Below are positions 1 to 6,781 of a DNA stretch of 24,113 nucleotides, piece by piece. Position 1 is the first letter of the stretch, and every line of letters begins with the position of its first letter. The position numbers were made by a program, and so were the translations under genes. The notes under the pieces are model-generated. The model did no database searches. It had not been told where the DNA came from and worked only from the letters and a program-made list of their open reading frames with translations. This stretch comes from Spirochaetaceae bacterium. GTDB taxonomy: Bacteria > Spirochaetota > Spirochaetia > SZUA-6 > Bin103. The stretch lies in contig JAPOQV010000364.1 of the NCBI GenBank assembly GCA_026710565.1, forward strand, positions 1 to 24,113. Direction: 5' to 3'.

Positions 1-1605
1 GCGGCGGGCTCCGCGGGCGGCCGTATGGCGGCGCCGGCGCCCGGCGCGCCGGTACGGGTGGCGCACGAGCACGACCGCGCCTACCGCGTCGATGGCGAGG
101 GCCGGTCCCACACCGTCGACGGCCATGCCTCCGGCCGCTTCGCGATCGACTGCGAGGCCGGGCCGTGCCTGATGGTGCTGCGCGACTTCTGGGAGCGCTA
201 CCCGAAGGCCGTGCGCTGCGATCCCGACGCGCTCGCCGTCGAGCTGTTGCCGGCGCTGGGCAAGGAGGTCGAGCTGCCGGACTACGAGCGCGAGTGGCAT
301 CGCCTCTACTTCTGGCTCGACCGGCCCACGGGCTGCTACCGGCTCAAGGTGGGCAGCGCCTTCGCCACCGAGCTGATGGTGTGCTTTGCGGCCGACGGAG
401 AACGGCAGAGCGCGGCGGCCGACTGGTTTCAGGGCCACGTGGCCGTCCGTCCCGACTTCGACTACCTGAGGAGCACCGGGGTCCTGGAACCTTTGGCCGC
501 CAAGCACGACTCGCCCCATCCGCCCTACGAACGCATGGTCGACCGCGCGCTCGCCGAGTGGCTGGAGCACCGCTCCAGCCGGCACGAGATGGGCTTCATG
601 AACTACGGCGACACCTTCAAGGGCTCGCCCGAGGCCGGCGGCTTATGGGAGAACAACGAGTACGACTTCGCCTGGTGCCACCTGGTCGAGTTCCTGCGCG
701 GCGGCGACCCGCGCTGGCTGCCCCTGGGGTGCGAGGCGGCGCGTCACGTGCTCGACATCGACACCTGCAACCACTCCCGCGACCCGGCGCAGGTCGGCGC
801 CCAGGTCATGCACATGGCCGGCCACGTCGGCGGCTACCTGCCGCCGTTCTTCCGCAACAAGATGGCCGGCTCCGTGACCGTCCCGTCGCACATGTGGGTG
901 CAGGGGCCGGCGCTCCACTTCCTGCTCACCGGCGATCCCTTCGCCCGCGAGGTCCTGGAGCACACCGCGCGCTGGATGACCGCCAACCTGCGCTGGTTCA
1001 CCCTCGACAACGCCCGCGAGTGCGGCTGGCAGCTCACCCACCTGTGCGCCCTGGACCGGCTCGGCGACGATCCCCGCTACCTCAACGCGGCGGCCATCAT
1101 CGTCGAGCACGTCCTGGCCGCGCAGAGCCCCGGCGGCGGCTGGCAGCGGGTCCTCACCGCCAGCCACGGCGGGCGCGGGTTGCCGCGGCCGCTCGGCGAA
1201 GCCGGCTTCATGGTAGGGGTACTGCTGTCGGCGCTGCGGCGCTATCATGACCTGACGGGCGATCAGAGGGTGGCGGAGGCGATCACGGGAGGAGTGCGCT
1301 GGCTGGTGGAGCACACCTACGACCGCGCGGCCGGACACTTCCGCTACACGTCGTGCCCGGAGGCCGGCGGCGAACCCTCGCCCGAGTGGTCGATACAGGT
1401 GCTCGAAGGGCTGGCCGACGGCAATCGCATCGCCCCCAGCACTGAGGTCGCCGCCATCCTGCGCCGCAACCTGGCCGACATCGGGCTGACCGGCGAGGAG
1501 CTGATCGGCCGCCCGCGGGTTGGCAAGGCGCTGACCCAGGAAGCGCGCTACATTCCGACGCTGCTGCAGGCGCTGAACGACGGCGCGGCCGGAGCCACGG
1601 CCTGA
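1..1605 (+). CDS. PcRGLX/YetA-like protein (rhamnogalacturonan exolyase-like), 5'-truncated
   Basis: The reading frame is open to the first base of the window, so the real start lies upstream; the ATG at base 25 is only the first internal Met. The visible 534 residues appear to hold the end of an N-terminal beta domain (about 1-150) followed by a helical region that looks like an alpha/alpha toroid. Landmarks are ENNEYD, GGYLP (from visible residue 277) and PSHMW (295-299), followed by a GP-LHFLLTGD stretch. All recur in the paralogue at the right end of the window. I recognise the arrangement as PcRGLX/YetA-like, the family of fungal exo-rhamnogalacturonan lyases (PL26) and Bacillus YetA, which is encoded beside lplABC. 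The two-base gap to an LplB-type permease supports this. Exact activity is inferred: removal of unsaturated galacturonosyl-rhamnose units from rhamnogalacturonan I oligosaccharides. Localisation cannot be judged without the N-terminus. An unsaturated glucuronyl hydrolase-like toroid is the main alternative. Confidence 0.72.
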   Translation, partial: AAGSAGGRMAAPAPGAPVRVAHEHDRAYRVDGEGRSHTVDGHASGRFAIDCEAGPCLMVLRDFWERYPKAVRCDPDALAVELLPALGKEVELPDYEREWHRLYFWLDRPTGCYRLKVGSAFATELMVCFAADGERQSAAADWFQGHVAVRPDFDYLRSTGVLEPLAAKHDSPHPPYERMVDRALAEWLEHRSSRHEMGFMNYGDTFKGSPEAGGLWENNEYDFAWCHLVEFLRGGDPRWLPLGCEAARHVLDIDTCNHSRDPAQVGAQVMHMAGHVGGYLPPFFRNKMAGSVTVPSHMWVQGPALHFLLTGDPFAREVLEHTARWMTANLRWFTLDNARECGWQLTHLCALDRLGDDPRYLNAAAIIVEHVLAAQSPGGGWQRVLTASHGGRGLPRPLGEAGFMVGVLLSALRRYHDLTGDQRVAEAITGGVRWLVEHTYDRAAGHFRYTSCPEAGGEPSPEWSIQVLEGLADGNRIAPSTEVAAILRRNLADIGLTGEELIGRPRVGKALTQEARYIPTLLQALNDGAAGATA

Positions 1606-1607
1606 GC

Positions 1608-2585
1608 ATGGCCAGCCGGCCGACGGAGTCCACTCAGGCCGCGCGGGCGCCCACCGGGTTGCGCGCCCGGCTTCCCGTACTGATCACGCGCGTGCGCAAG
1701 GACCCCGCCCTGTACGCGATGCTGGCGCTGCCGGTCGCGTACTTCCTGATCTTCCACTACCAGCCCATGTACGGGGTGATCATCGCGTTCAAGAACTTCA
1801 ATTTCAGGGGAGGCATCCTGGGCAGCCCCTGGGCGGACAACTTCGGCTTCTACCACTTCATACGCTTCTTTTCCTCCAACACGTCCTTTCGCCTGATCAA
1901 CAACACGTTCCAGATCTCCTTCTGGTCGCTCGTGTGGGGCTTCCCGGCGCCGATCATCCTGGCCCTGCTGCTGCACGAGTGCCGCCTGCCGCGCTTCAAG
2001 AAGACCGTGCAGACGGTCACCTACCTCCCGCACTTCATCTCCATCGTCGCCATCGTCGGCATCCTGCACCTGCTGCTGTCGCCGCGCGACGGATCGATCA
2101 ACCACATGCTCGCCCTGCTCGGCCTGCAGCGGGTCTACTTCATGGCCGACTCGAGCTGGTTCCGCCCGGTCTACGTCCTCTCCGGCATCTGGCAGAGCGT
2201 TGGCTTCGGGGCCATCATCTACCTGGCCGCGCTCAGCCGCGCCAATCCCGAGATCTACGAGGCGGCCACCGTGGACGGCGCCAGCCGCCTGCAGCGCATC
2301 CGGCACGTGTCGGTGCCCAGCCTGGCATCGGTGGCGATCATCCTCTTGATCCTGCAGACCGGGAGCATCCTGTCGGTGGGATTCGAGAAGGTGTTCCTGA
2401 TGCAGAACGACCTCAACATCCGCGTCTCTGACGTGATCCAGACCTACGTGTACCGGGTCGGGCTGCTCGGTGGGGAGCGCTCGTACGCGACCGCGGTGGG
2501 GCTGTTCCAGTCTGTCGTCGGCCTGATCCTGCTGATCATCGTCAACAAGGTCAGCTCCAGGGTTACCGAAACCTCCCTCTGGTAG
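1608..2585 (+). CDS. ABC sugar importer permease, LplB type
   Basis: This is an integral membrane subunit of a carbohydrate ABC importer (binding-protein-dependent permease family), 325 residues. After a cytoplasmic N-terminus of about 35 residues come six probable membrane segments; the first covers roughly residues 37-57 and ends in the YQPMYGVIIAFKNF stretch typical of LplB/YtcP-type permeases. The ATPase-docking loop is clear: E218-A-A followed by the conserved glycine (EAATVDGA), before a V-P motif. The start ATG lies two bases after the preceding stop codon, so the gene is translationally linked to the PcRGLX-like gene. It should pair with the following LplC-type permease and the binding protein at 3576. 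The family imports oligosaccharides; in Bacillus the lpl genes sit with galacturonide and rhamnogalacturonan genes, which fits this context. No ATP-binding subunit is encoded nearby. Confidence 0.93.
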   Translation: MASRPTESTQAARAPTGLRARLPVLITRVRKDPALYAMLALPVAYFLIFHYQPMYGVIIAFKNFNFRGGILGSPWADNFGFYHFIRFFSSNTSFRLINNTFQISFWSLVWGFPAPIILALLLHECRLPRFKKTVQTVTYLPHFISIVAIVGILHLLLSPRDGSINHMLALLGLQRVYFMADSSWFRPVYVLSGIWQSVGFGAIIYLAALSRANPEIYEAATVDGASRLQRIRHVSVPSLASVAIILLILQTGSILSVGFEKVFLMQNDLNIRVSDVIQTYVYRVGLLGGERSYATAVGLFQSVVGLILLIIVNKVSSRVTETSLW

Positions 2586-2592
2586 GCGCGAG

Positions 2593-3483
2593 TTGGTAGG
2601 CGTACGCCGGATCGAGGGGTTCGACCTGCTGGTCGTCGCGGTTCTGGTCCTGGTGGGCGCCGCGACCTTGTATCCGGTCATCAACGTATTCTCCATCTCC
2701 CTGAGCCACCCGAACGAGGTGGCGCGCGGCATCACCTGGCTGCCGCGCCACCTCGACCTGAGCGCCTACGAGTTCATCCTCGACCACCCGATGATCGGCG
2801 TCGGTTACCGCAACTCGCTGATCTACGTGACGCTCGGGACGACCATCAACCTCGTCATGACCTGCCTGTGCGCCTACCCGCTGTCCAAGAAGGGCTTGGT
2901 CGGGCGCAAGTTCGTGATGCTCCTGGTCGTGTTCACGATGTTCTTCTCCGGCGGCCTGATCCCCACCTACCTGCTGGTGCGGGCGCTGGGGATGGTCAAC
3001 ACGATGTGGGCGCTGCTCATCCCGGGCGCGATCGCGGCCTGGAACATGATCATCCTGCGCACCTTCTTCCAGTCGATTCCGGAGGACCTTGAGGAGTCGG
3101 CGTTCCTGGACGGCGCCGGGCGATGGCGAATCCTGGCCAGCATCGTCCTGCCCCTCTCCAAGGCCGGTCTGGCCGCGATCGGCCTGTTCTACGCCCTGGG
3201 CCACTGGAACAGCTACTTCAACGCGCTGATCTACCTCAACGATGCGGAGAAGTATCCACTGCCCATGATCGTGCGGGAGATCGTGCTGCAGGAGGTGGTG
3301 CTCAAGCGCCAGGAGCTCACCGGCGACGTGTTCGACGCCGAGCGGGAGGCGAAGTTCGCCGCCTACACGCAGAATTTCCGTTACGCGACGGTGTTCGTGT
3401 CGATAATACCCATGTTGCTCATCTATCCGTTCTTGCAGCGTTACCTGGTACAGGGAGTGATGATCGGATCACTCAAGGAATGA
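2593..3483 (+). CDS. ABC sugar importer permease, LplC type
   Basis: This is the second membrane subunit of the importer, 296 residues with about six membrane segments. The first segment (residues 10-30) leads into a YPVINVFSISLS-like stretch, and the middle carries the FFSGGLIPTYLL segment characteristic of LplC/YtcP permeases. The docking loop is E168-S-A with its glycine (ESAFLDGAG), followed by V-L-P-L. The C-terminus ends in a YPFLQRY segment and a GS-K-E tail, as usual for the family. The start is TTG at 2593, seven bases after the previous stop. An AGG at 2584-2586 is a weak ribosome site, and no ATG or GTG gives a better fit. It should form a heterodimer with the upstream permease. 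Confidence 0.93.
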   Translation: MVGVRRIEGFDLLVVAVLVLVGAATLYPVINVFSISLSHPNEVARGITWLPRHLDLSAYEFILDHPMIGVGYRNSLIYVTLGTTINLVMTCLCAYPLSKKGLVGRKFVMLLVVFTMFFSGGLIPTYLLVRALGMVNTMWALLIPGAIAAWNMIILRTFFQSIPEDLEESAFLDGAGRWRILASIVLPLSKAGLAAIGLFYALGHWNSYFNALIYLNDAEKYPLPMIVREIVLQEVVLKRQELTGDVFDAEREAKFAAYTQNFRYATVFVSIIPMLLIYPFLQRYLVQGVMIGSLKE

Positions 3484-3540
3484 CGGCGCCGCGGCCGCCC
3501 GGCATGGCCAGCCCTTTGTCAAAGGGAGGCGCAACACCAC

Positions 3541-3562
3541 GCTTCACCCGCGCGGGTGAGGC
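3541..3562 (+). other. intercistronic hairpin before the first binding-protein gene
   Basis: Bases 3544-3559 are a perfect 16-base palindrome (TCACCCGCGCGGGTGA). Flanking bases extend it by one G-U and two G-C pairs to 3541-3562. It lies in the 92-base gap between the permease stop (3483) and the binding-protein start (3576), directly upstream of the ribosome site. A smaller inverted repeat, CCCTTTGTCAAAGGG, sits just before it at about 3513-3527. There is no T-run, so it is not a standard terminator. It may set mRNA stability or binding-protein translation, or be an operator; the sequence does not decide between these. Confidence 0.5.
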
Positions 3563-3575
3563 AGAGGAAGGCAGG

Positions 3576-5153
3576 ATGAAGAAACTGATTCTCATCCCCA
3601 CGATACTCGCGCTGGTCGCAGCGGGAGCTTTTGCGACCGGAGAGGAGGAGGGTGCCGCGGCAGCGCCGACGCTGGTCTACTGGACGGACAACCCGAACCT
3701 GACCTCGGATGCGGCAATCTACGCCATCGTCCTGGAGGAGGCGCAGGTGCAGCTCGACGTCACCGGGATTCCGGAGGAGTCCTACGGCGACAAGCTGCAG
3801 CTCGCGGCCGCCGCGGACGACATGCCCGACGTCATGGGCCGGATCATCGACTCCACCGTGCGCCCGCTGGGCTACGACGGGTTCCTGATGCCGCTCCGCG
3901 ACATCACCATGGAGAAGGTCCCCAACCTGTGGCAGGCCATCGAGAGCCGCGGCCTGAACACCGCCGCGCACTCCGGTCTGTTCGGCGACGGCACGGGCGA
4001 GTTCTGGATGGCGCCGCGCTTCGGCTACAACGGCATCTGCAACGCTGCCAGCTATCGCGTGGACCTGCTGGAGGCCGTCGGCATGGAGCCGCCGACCACC
4101 ACTGCCGAGTTGCGCGACGTGACCATGGCGATCAAGGCGGAGTTCCCGGACATGATCCCGATCATGACCCGCGCGCAGTGGGCCACCCTGATGTGGTTCC
4201 GTGAGATGTTCGGCGTCAAGTTCGCGCCCATGGGCACGGTCGAGGAGGCCACCGATGCCTACCGCGACATGCTCCGGTATCTGGCCGATCTCTACGTGAA
4301 TGGGCTGATCGACCAGGAGTGGATCACCGGCACCGAAGAGCAGCTCAAGCAGGCATACAACGCCGGCCGGGTGGCGTTCGAGTACGGCTTCGGCGCGTTC
4401 TCGATGCCGGGACGCATCGGCGCGTTCATGGCCGAGCACGGCATCACCGCCGAGGACCACGCCGCCTCCGCCGAGTCCGAAGCGGCCGCCAAGGCGTATG
4501 CGGCTCGCTACCACGAGGTCGTGGGCTTCCTGGATCCCATCACGGTCGAGCCCGGCGCCCAGGTGGTGCCGGCGTGCATCACGAACACCCGTGGCGGCTT
4601 CGAGGACAGCGGCCTGTCGGTGAGCGCCACCGTGGCGGACGAAGACGCCGCCATGCGGCTGCTCAACTGGGTGTACCAGACGGACGCCAGCGGCCACCAT
4701 ACCGGCGGCTGGGGCAAGCAGGGAGTCGGCTGGGACTTCGACGCCGAGGGCGTCGGCCGCGCGCTCCCGACCAAGGATCCCGACTTCATCGGCGAGGCCG
4801 CCTTCCGGATGATGCCGGACGTCGGTCGCGTGTCCTCCAATGCTCTCTACCAGACGCTGGCCGCCATGGATCGACGGGTGGCGGACCGCGCCTTCCTGGA
4901 GACCCGCGACGTGATCGCGTTCGCGGACGACCGCGACCGCCAGCGCCACAATGACCTGCGCGCACAGGTCGGGCCGGTCATCAGCGAGTGGTTGGGCAAG
5001 TTCGCGACCGGTCAGGCCGACGTGGACTCCCAGTGGGACGAATACATCGCCGACCTGAAGAAGGCCGGGCTCGACGAGTACCAGCAACTCAAGATGGACA
5101 ACCTGGTCGAGGGTGTCCCGCACCTGCAGCCGCTGTCCCAGTTCCTGAACTGA
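3576..5153 (+). CDS. extracellular solute-binding protein of a sugar ABC importer
   Basis: This is the ligand-capturing subunit for the two upstream permeases, 525 residues, a normal length for the large LplA-like group of family 1 binding proteins. The signal peptide is clear: MKK, a hydrophobic core to residue 18, and cleavage after AFA (Ala20). The mature protein begins TGEEEG and has no lipobox cysteine, unlike Bacillus LplA. The body contains alternating hydrophobic and acidic segments typical of the fold. The ATG at 3576 is chosen because it starts the signal peptide and follows a purine-rich ribosome site (GAGGAAGG); the same frame is open further upstream, but that part overlaps the permease gene and is not coding. 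The gene is last in its operon, before a hairpin terminator. The ligand is unknown; uronic-acid oligosaccharides are suggested by the neighbours. Confidence 0.9.
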   Translation: MKKLILIPTILALVAAGAFATGEEEGAAAAPTLVYWTDNPNLTSDAAIYAIVLEEAQVQLDVTGIPEESYGDKLQLAAAADDMPDVMGRIIDSTVRPLGYDGFLMPLRDITMEKVPNLWQAIESRGLNTAAHSGLFGDGTGEFWMAPRFGYNGICNAASYRVDLLEAVGMEPPTTTAELRDVTMAIKAEFPDMIPIMTRAQWATLMWFREMFGVKFAPMGTVEEATDAYRDMLRYLADLYVNGLIDQEWITGTEEQLKQAYNAGRVAFEYGFGAFSMPGRIGAFMAEHGITAEDHAASAESEAAAKAYAARYHEVVGFLDPITVEPGAQVVPACITNTRGGFEDSGLSVSATVADEDAAMRLLNWVYQTDASGHHTGGWGKQGVGWDFDAEGVGRALPTKDPDFIGEAAFRMMPDVGRVSSNALYQTLAAMDRRVADRAFLETRDVIAFADDRDRQRHNDLRAQVGPVISEWLGKFATGQADVDSQWDEYIADLKKAGLDEYQQLKMDNLVEGVPHLQPLSQFLN

Positions 5154-5172
5154 CGACAGAGGTTGTACCTCC

Positions 5173-5210
5173 AGCGGCTCCGGATCCCTTTGGGGTTCGG
5201 AGCCGCTCTT
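5173..5210 (+). terminator. strong hairpin, probable intrinsic terminator of the first transporter operon
   Basis: AGCGGCTCCG (5173-5182) pairs exactly with CGGAGCCGCT (5198-5207). The stem continues inward through two G-U wobble pairs, one A-T pair and three C-G pairs to a TTT loop at 5189-5191, about 16 pairs in all. It begins 19 bases after the binding-protein stop and is followed by the short pyrimidine run CTCTTC. The T-tract is weak, but position and stem strength support termination of the 1-5153 operon. Confidence 0.72.
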
Positions 5211-5242
5211 CACTGGGCTATGATGGACGGCAGGGAGCGCTC

Positions 5243-5791
5243 ATGGCCCTGATGACGAAGACCTGGACAGTAGCCGAGTACCACCGACTCGTCGACGACG
5301 GAGTACTGGACGACCAGCCGGTGGAACTGCTCAAGGGGGAAATCGCAATCATGCCCGCCGAAGGGGCACCGCACGCATCCATCAGCACCGACGCGGGCGA
5401 GTACCTGATGCGATTGTTGGGTGAGCGTGCCCAGGTGCGCCAGGCAAAGCCGATCACGCTCACCGCGTTCGACTCCGAACCGGAGCCCGACGTGGCAATC
5501 GTGAGACGGTCGCCTCAGCGGTATCGCGACCATCATCCGTATCCCGAGAACGTGTTGTGGCTGATCGAGTACGCGAACACGAGCCTGGGCAAGGACCTCG
5601 ACCAGAAGAAGCGGGTCTACGCCGAAGCGGGCATTCCGGAGTACTGGGTGGTGAACCTGAGGGACATCACCGTGCTGGTGTTCCGCGCCCCGGAGGCCGG
5701 AACCTATCGCTCCGAGCAGACCCTTGAGAGCGGCGTCATCCACCCCCTGGCTCTCCCCGACGTCGCCGTCTCCATCGACCGGCTGCTGTAA
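5243..5791 (+). CDS. Uma2-family (DUF820) endonuclease-like protein
   Basis: The 182-residue product matches the Uma2/DUF820 family, proteins with a PD-(D/E)XK-like nuclease fold whose biological role is mostly unknown. Visible landmarks are the N-terminal W-T-V-x-E-Y stretch, E28 and G32-E33 (LLKGEI), P82-D83, E109 (LIEYANTS), D120 and K122, then the family hallmark G-I-P-E-Y-W at 130-135. All candidate catalytic positions (D83, E109, K122) are present, so the gene appears intact. The ATG at 5243 follows an AGGGAG ribosome site at 5232-5237; ATG 5252 is a possible alternative. A TATGAT box at 5219-5224 could be a -10 element, but no good -35 accompanies it. It stands alone between the operon terminator and a convergent oxidoreductase gene and has no obvious link to sugar metabolism. 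Confidence 0.85.
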   Translation: MALMTKTWTVAEYHRLVDDGVLDDQPVELLKGEIAIMPAEGAPHASISTDAGEYLMRLLGERAQVRQAKPITLTAFDSEPEPDVAIVRRSPQRYRDHHPYPENVLWLIEYANTSLGKDLDQKKRVYAEAGIPEYWVVNLRDITVLVFRAPEAGTYRSEQTLESGVIHPLALPDVAVSIDRLL

Positions 5792-5818
5792 CCTCGAAGT
5801 TCGCGAGCCGCCTCCCTC

Positions 5819-6646
5819 TCAGATCAGGCCGCCCCCGCCGTCCACGGTGATGGCGGAGCCGGTGATCATCTCCGCGGCGTCGGAGGCGAGGAAGGCGAAC
5901 GCCTCGGCGATCTCGTCCGGCCGGGGGAGGCGGCCCCACGGTGTCCCGCGGACGCGGCCCTCATAGTTGGCCGGGTTGTCGATCGAGGTGGACCAGTCGT
6001 TGGGGCTGTGGTCGGAAGAGCCGCGGATGAACGGTGTGTCGACGTGACCTGGGTTCACCTGACAGCAGCGGATGCCTTCGGCCGCGTAGGAGCCGGCCGT
6101 AGCGGCCGTGAGGGCACTGACCCCGAACTTGCTGCACGCGTAGGCGGGCGCGCCGCCGCCGGCACGCAGCGATGCCAACGAGCCGACGCTGATGATGCAG
6201 CCGCCACCGGCGCGGCGCATGGCCGGCACCACCGCCTTGATGCCGATGAAGATGCCGGTCAGGTTCAGTTCCAGGATGCGCCGGAACTGCGCCACCGTCA
6301 TGTCGTCGTAGCTCACCCGGTGGTTGCCGCCGGCCAGGTAGCACATCGTGGTCAGGCTCCCGTAGCGCTCCTCCACCTGCTCCACGGCCGCCTGCCACGC
6401 TTCCGGCTCTGTCACGTCCAGTTCTACCGCCAGCGCCGTGCGACCCGCGGCCGTGAGCTCCGCGGCGACCGCCTCGGCTGCCTCGAGCCGGTAATCGGCC
6501 ACCGCCACCCGCGCCCCGTCCGCCGCGAACCGCCGCGCCACTGCCGAGCCCATGCCGCCCGCCCCGCCGGCGATCAACGCCACCCGTCCATCCAGCCGCC
6601 GGCGGCTGCGCTCCTCGTTCCCCTCCCGCTCCATCGACGCCGCCAT
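5819..6646 (-). CDS. short-chain dehydrogenase/reductase (SDR)
   Basis: This is a cytoplasmic NAD(P)-dependent oxidoreductase of the classical SDR family, 275 residues. The cofactor motif is AGGAGGMG (26-33), with alanine in place of the usual first threonine. D51 at the end of the second beta strand favours NAD over NADP. The catalytic set is complete: N128, S156, Y169 and K173 (YACSK). The C-terminus shows the usual ITGSAITVDGG segment. The ATG at 6646 is preceded by an ideal AAGGAGGG ribosome site. The gene is divergent from the second transporter operon and convergent with the Uma2 gene. In a uronate pathway an SDR could act like KduD on keto-deoxy sugar acids or oxidise a released monosaccharide, but the sequence does not fix the substrate. 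Confidence 0.93.
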   Translation of the reverse strand: MAASMEREGNEERSRRRLDGRVALIAGGAGGMGSAVARRFAADGARVAVADYRLEAAEAVAAELTAAGRTALAVELDVTEPEAWQAAVEQVEERYGSLTTMCYLAGGNHRVSYDDMTVAQFRRILELNLTGIFIGIKAVVPAMRRAGGGCIISVGSLASLRAGGGAPAYACSKFGVSALTAATAGSYAAEGIRCCQVNPGHVDTPFIRGSSDHSPNDWSTSIDNPANYEGRVRGTPWGRLPRPDEIAEAFAFLASDAAEMITGSAITVDGGGGLI

Positions 6647-6711
6647 GCGACCCTCCTTTCTGCCGGGTGAATGACTGACCCTTCAGATCCAGCGTCTGGC
6701 TTTCATCCCGT

Positions 6712-6741
6712 TTGACAGCTCTTCGAACGCGCGCCTACGAT
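6712..6741 (+). promoter_or_regulatory. predicted sigma-70-type promoter of the second transporter operon
   Basis: A perfect -35 box, TTGACA (6712-6717), is followed after 18 bases by TACGAT (6736-6741), which matches the -10 consensus at 5 of 6 positions. The binding-protein ATG at 6782 lies 40 bases downstream and has a GGAGGG ribosome site at 6770-6775. The promoter lies in the 135-base divergent gap (6647-6781) shared with the SDR gene. I found no convincing promoter for the SDR on the other strand and no clear operator palindrome. Confidence 0.68.
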
Positions 6742-6781
6742 CCCGGAATCACATCCGAGCCGTCAAGATGGAGGGTCGACA

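Noticed and set aside
3123..3575. N-terminal extension of the first binding protein
   Set aside because: The frame is open upstream but overlaps the permease gene. The signal peptide and ribosome site place the start at 3576.
3519..5213. Long open frame on the minus strand opposite the first binding-protein gene
   Set aside because: It is antisense to a gene with a clear signal peptide and family match, and its translation is an arginine/histidine/valine-rich, low-complexity product typical of GC-rich shadow frames.
6647..6711. Promoter for the SDR gene on the minus strand
   Set aside because: Partial -35-like strings occur, but none has a properly spaced -10 box, so I did not annotate one.
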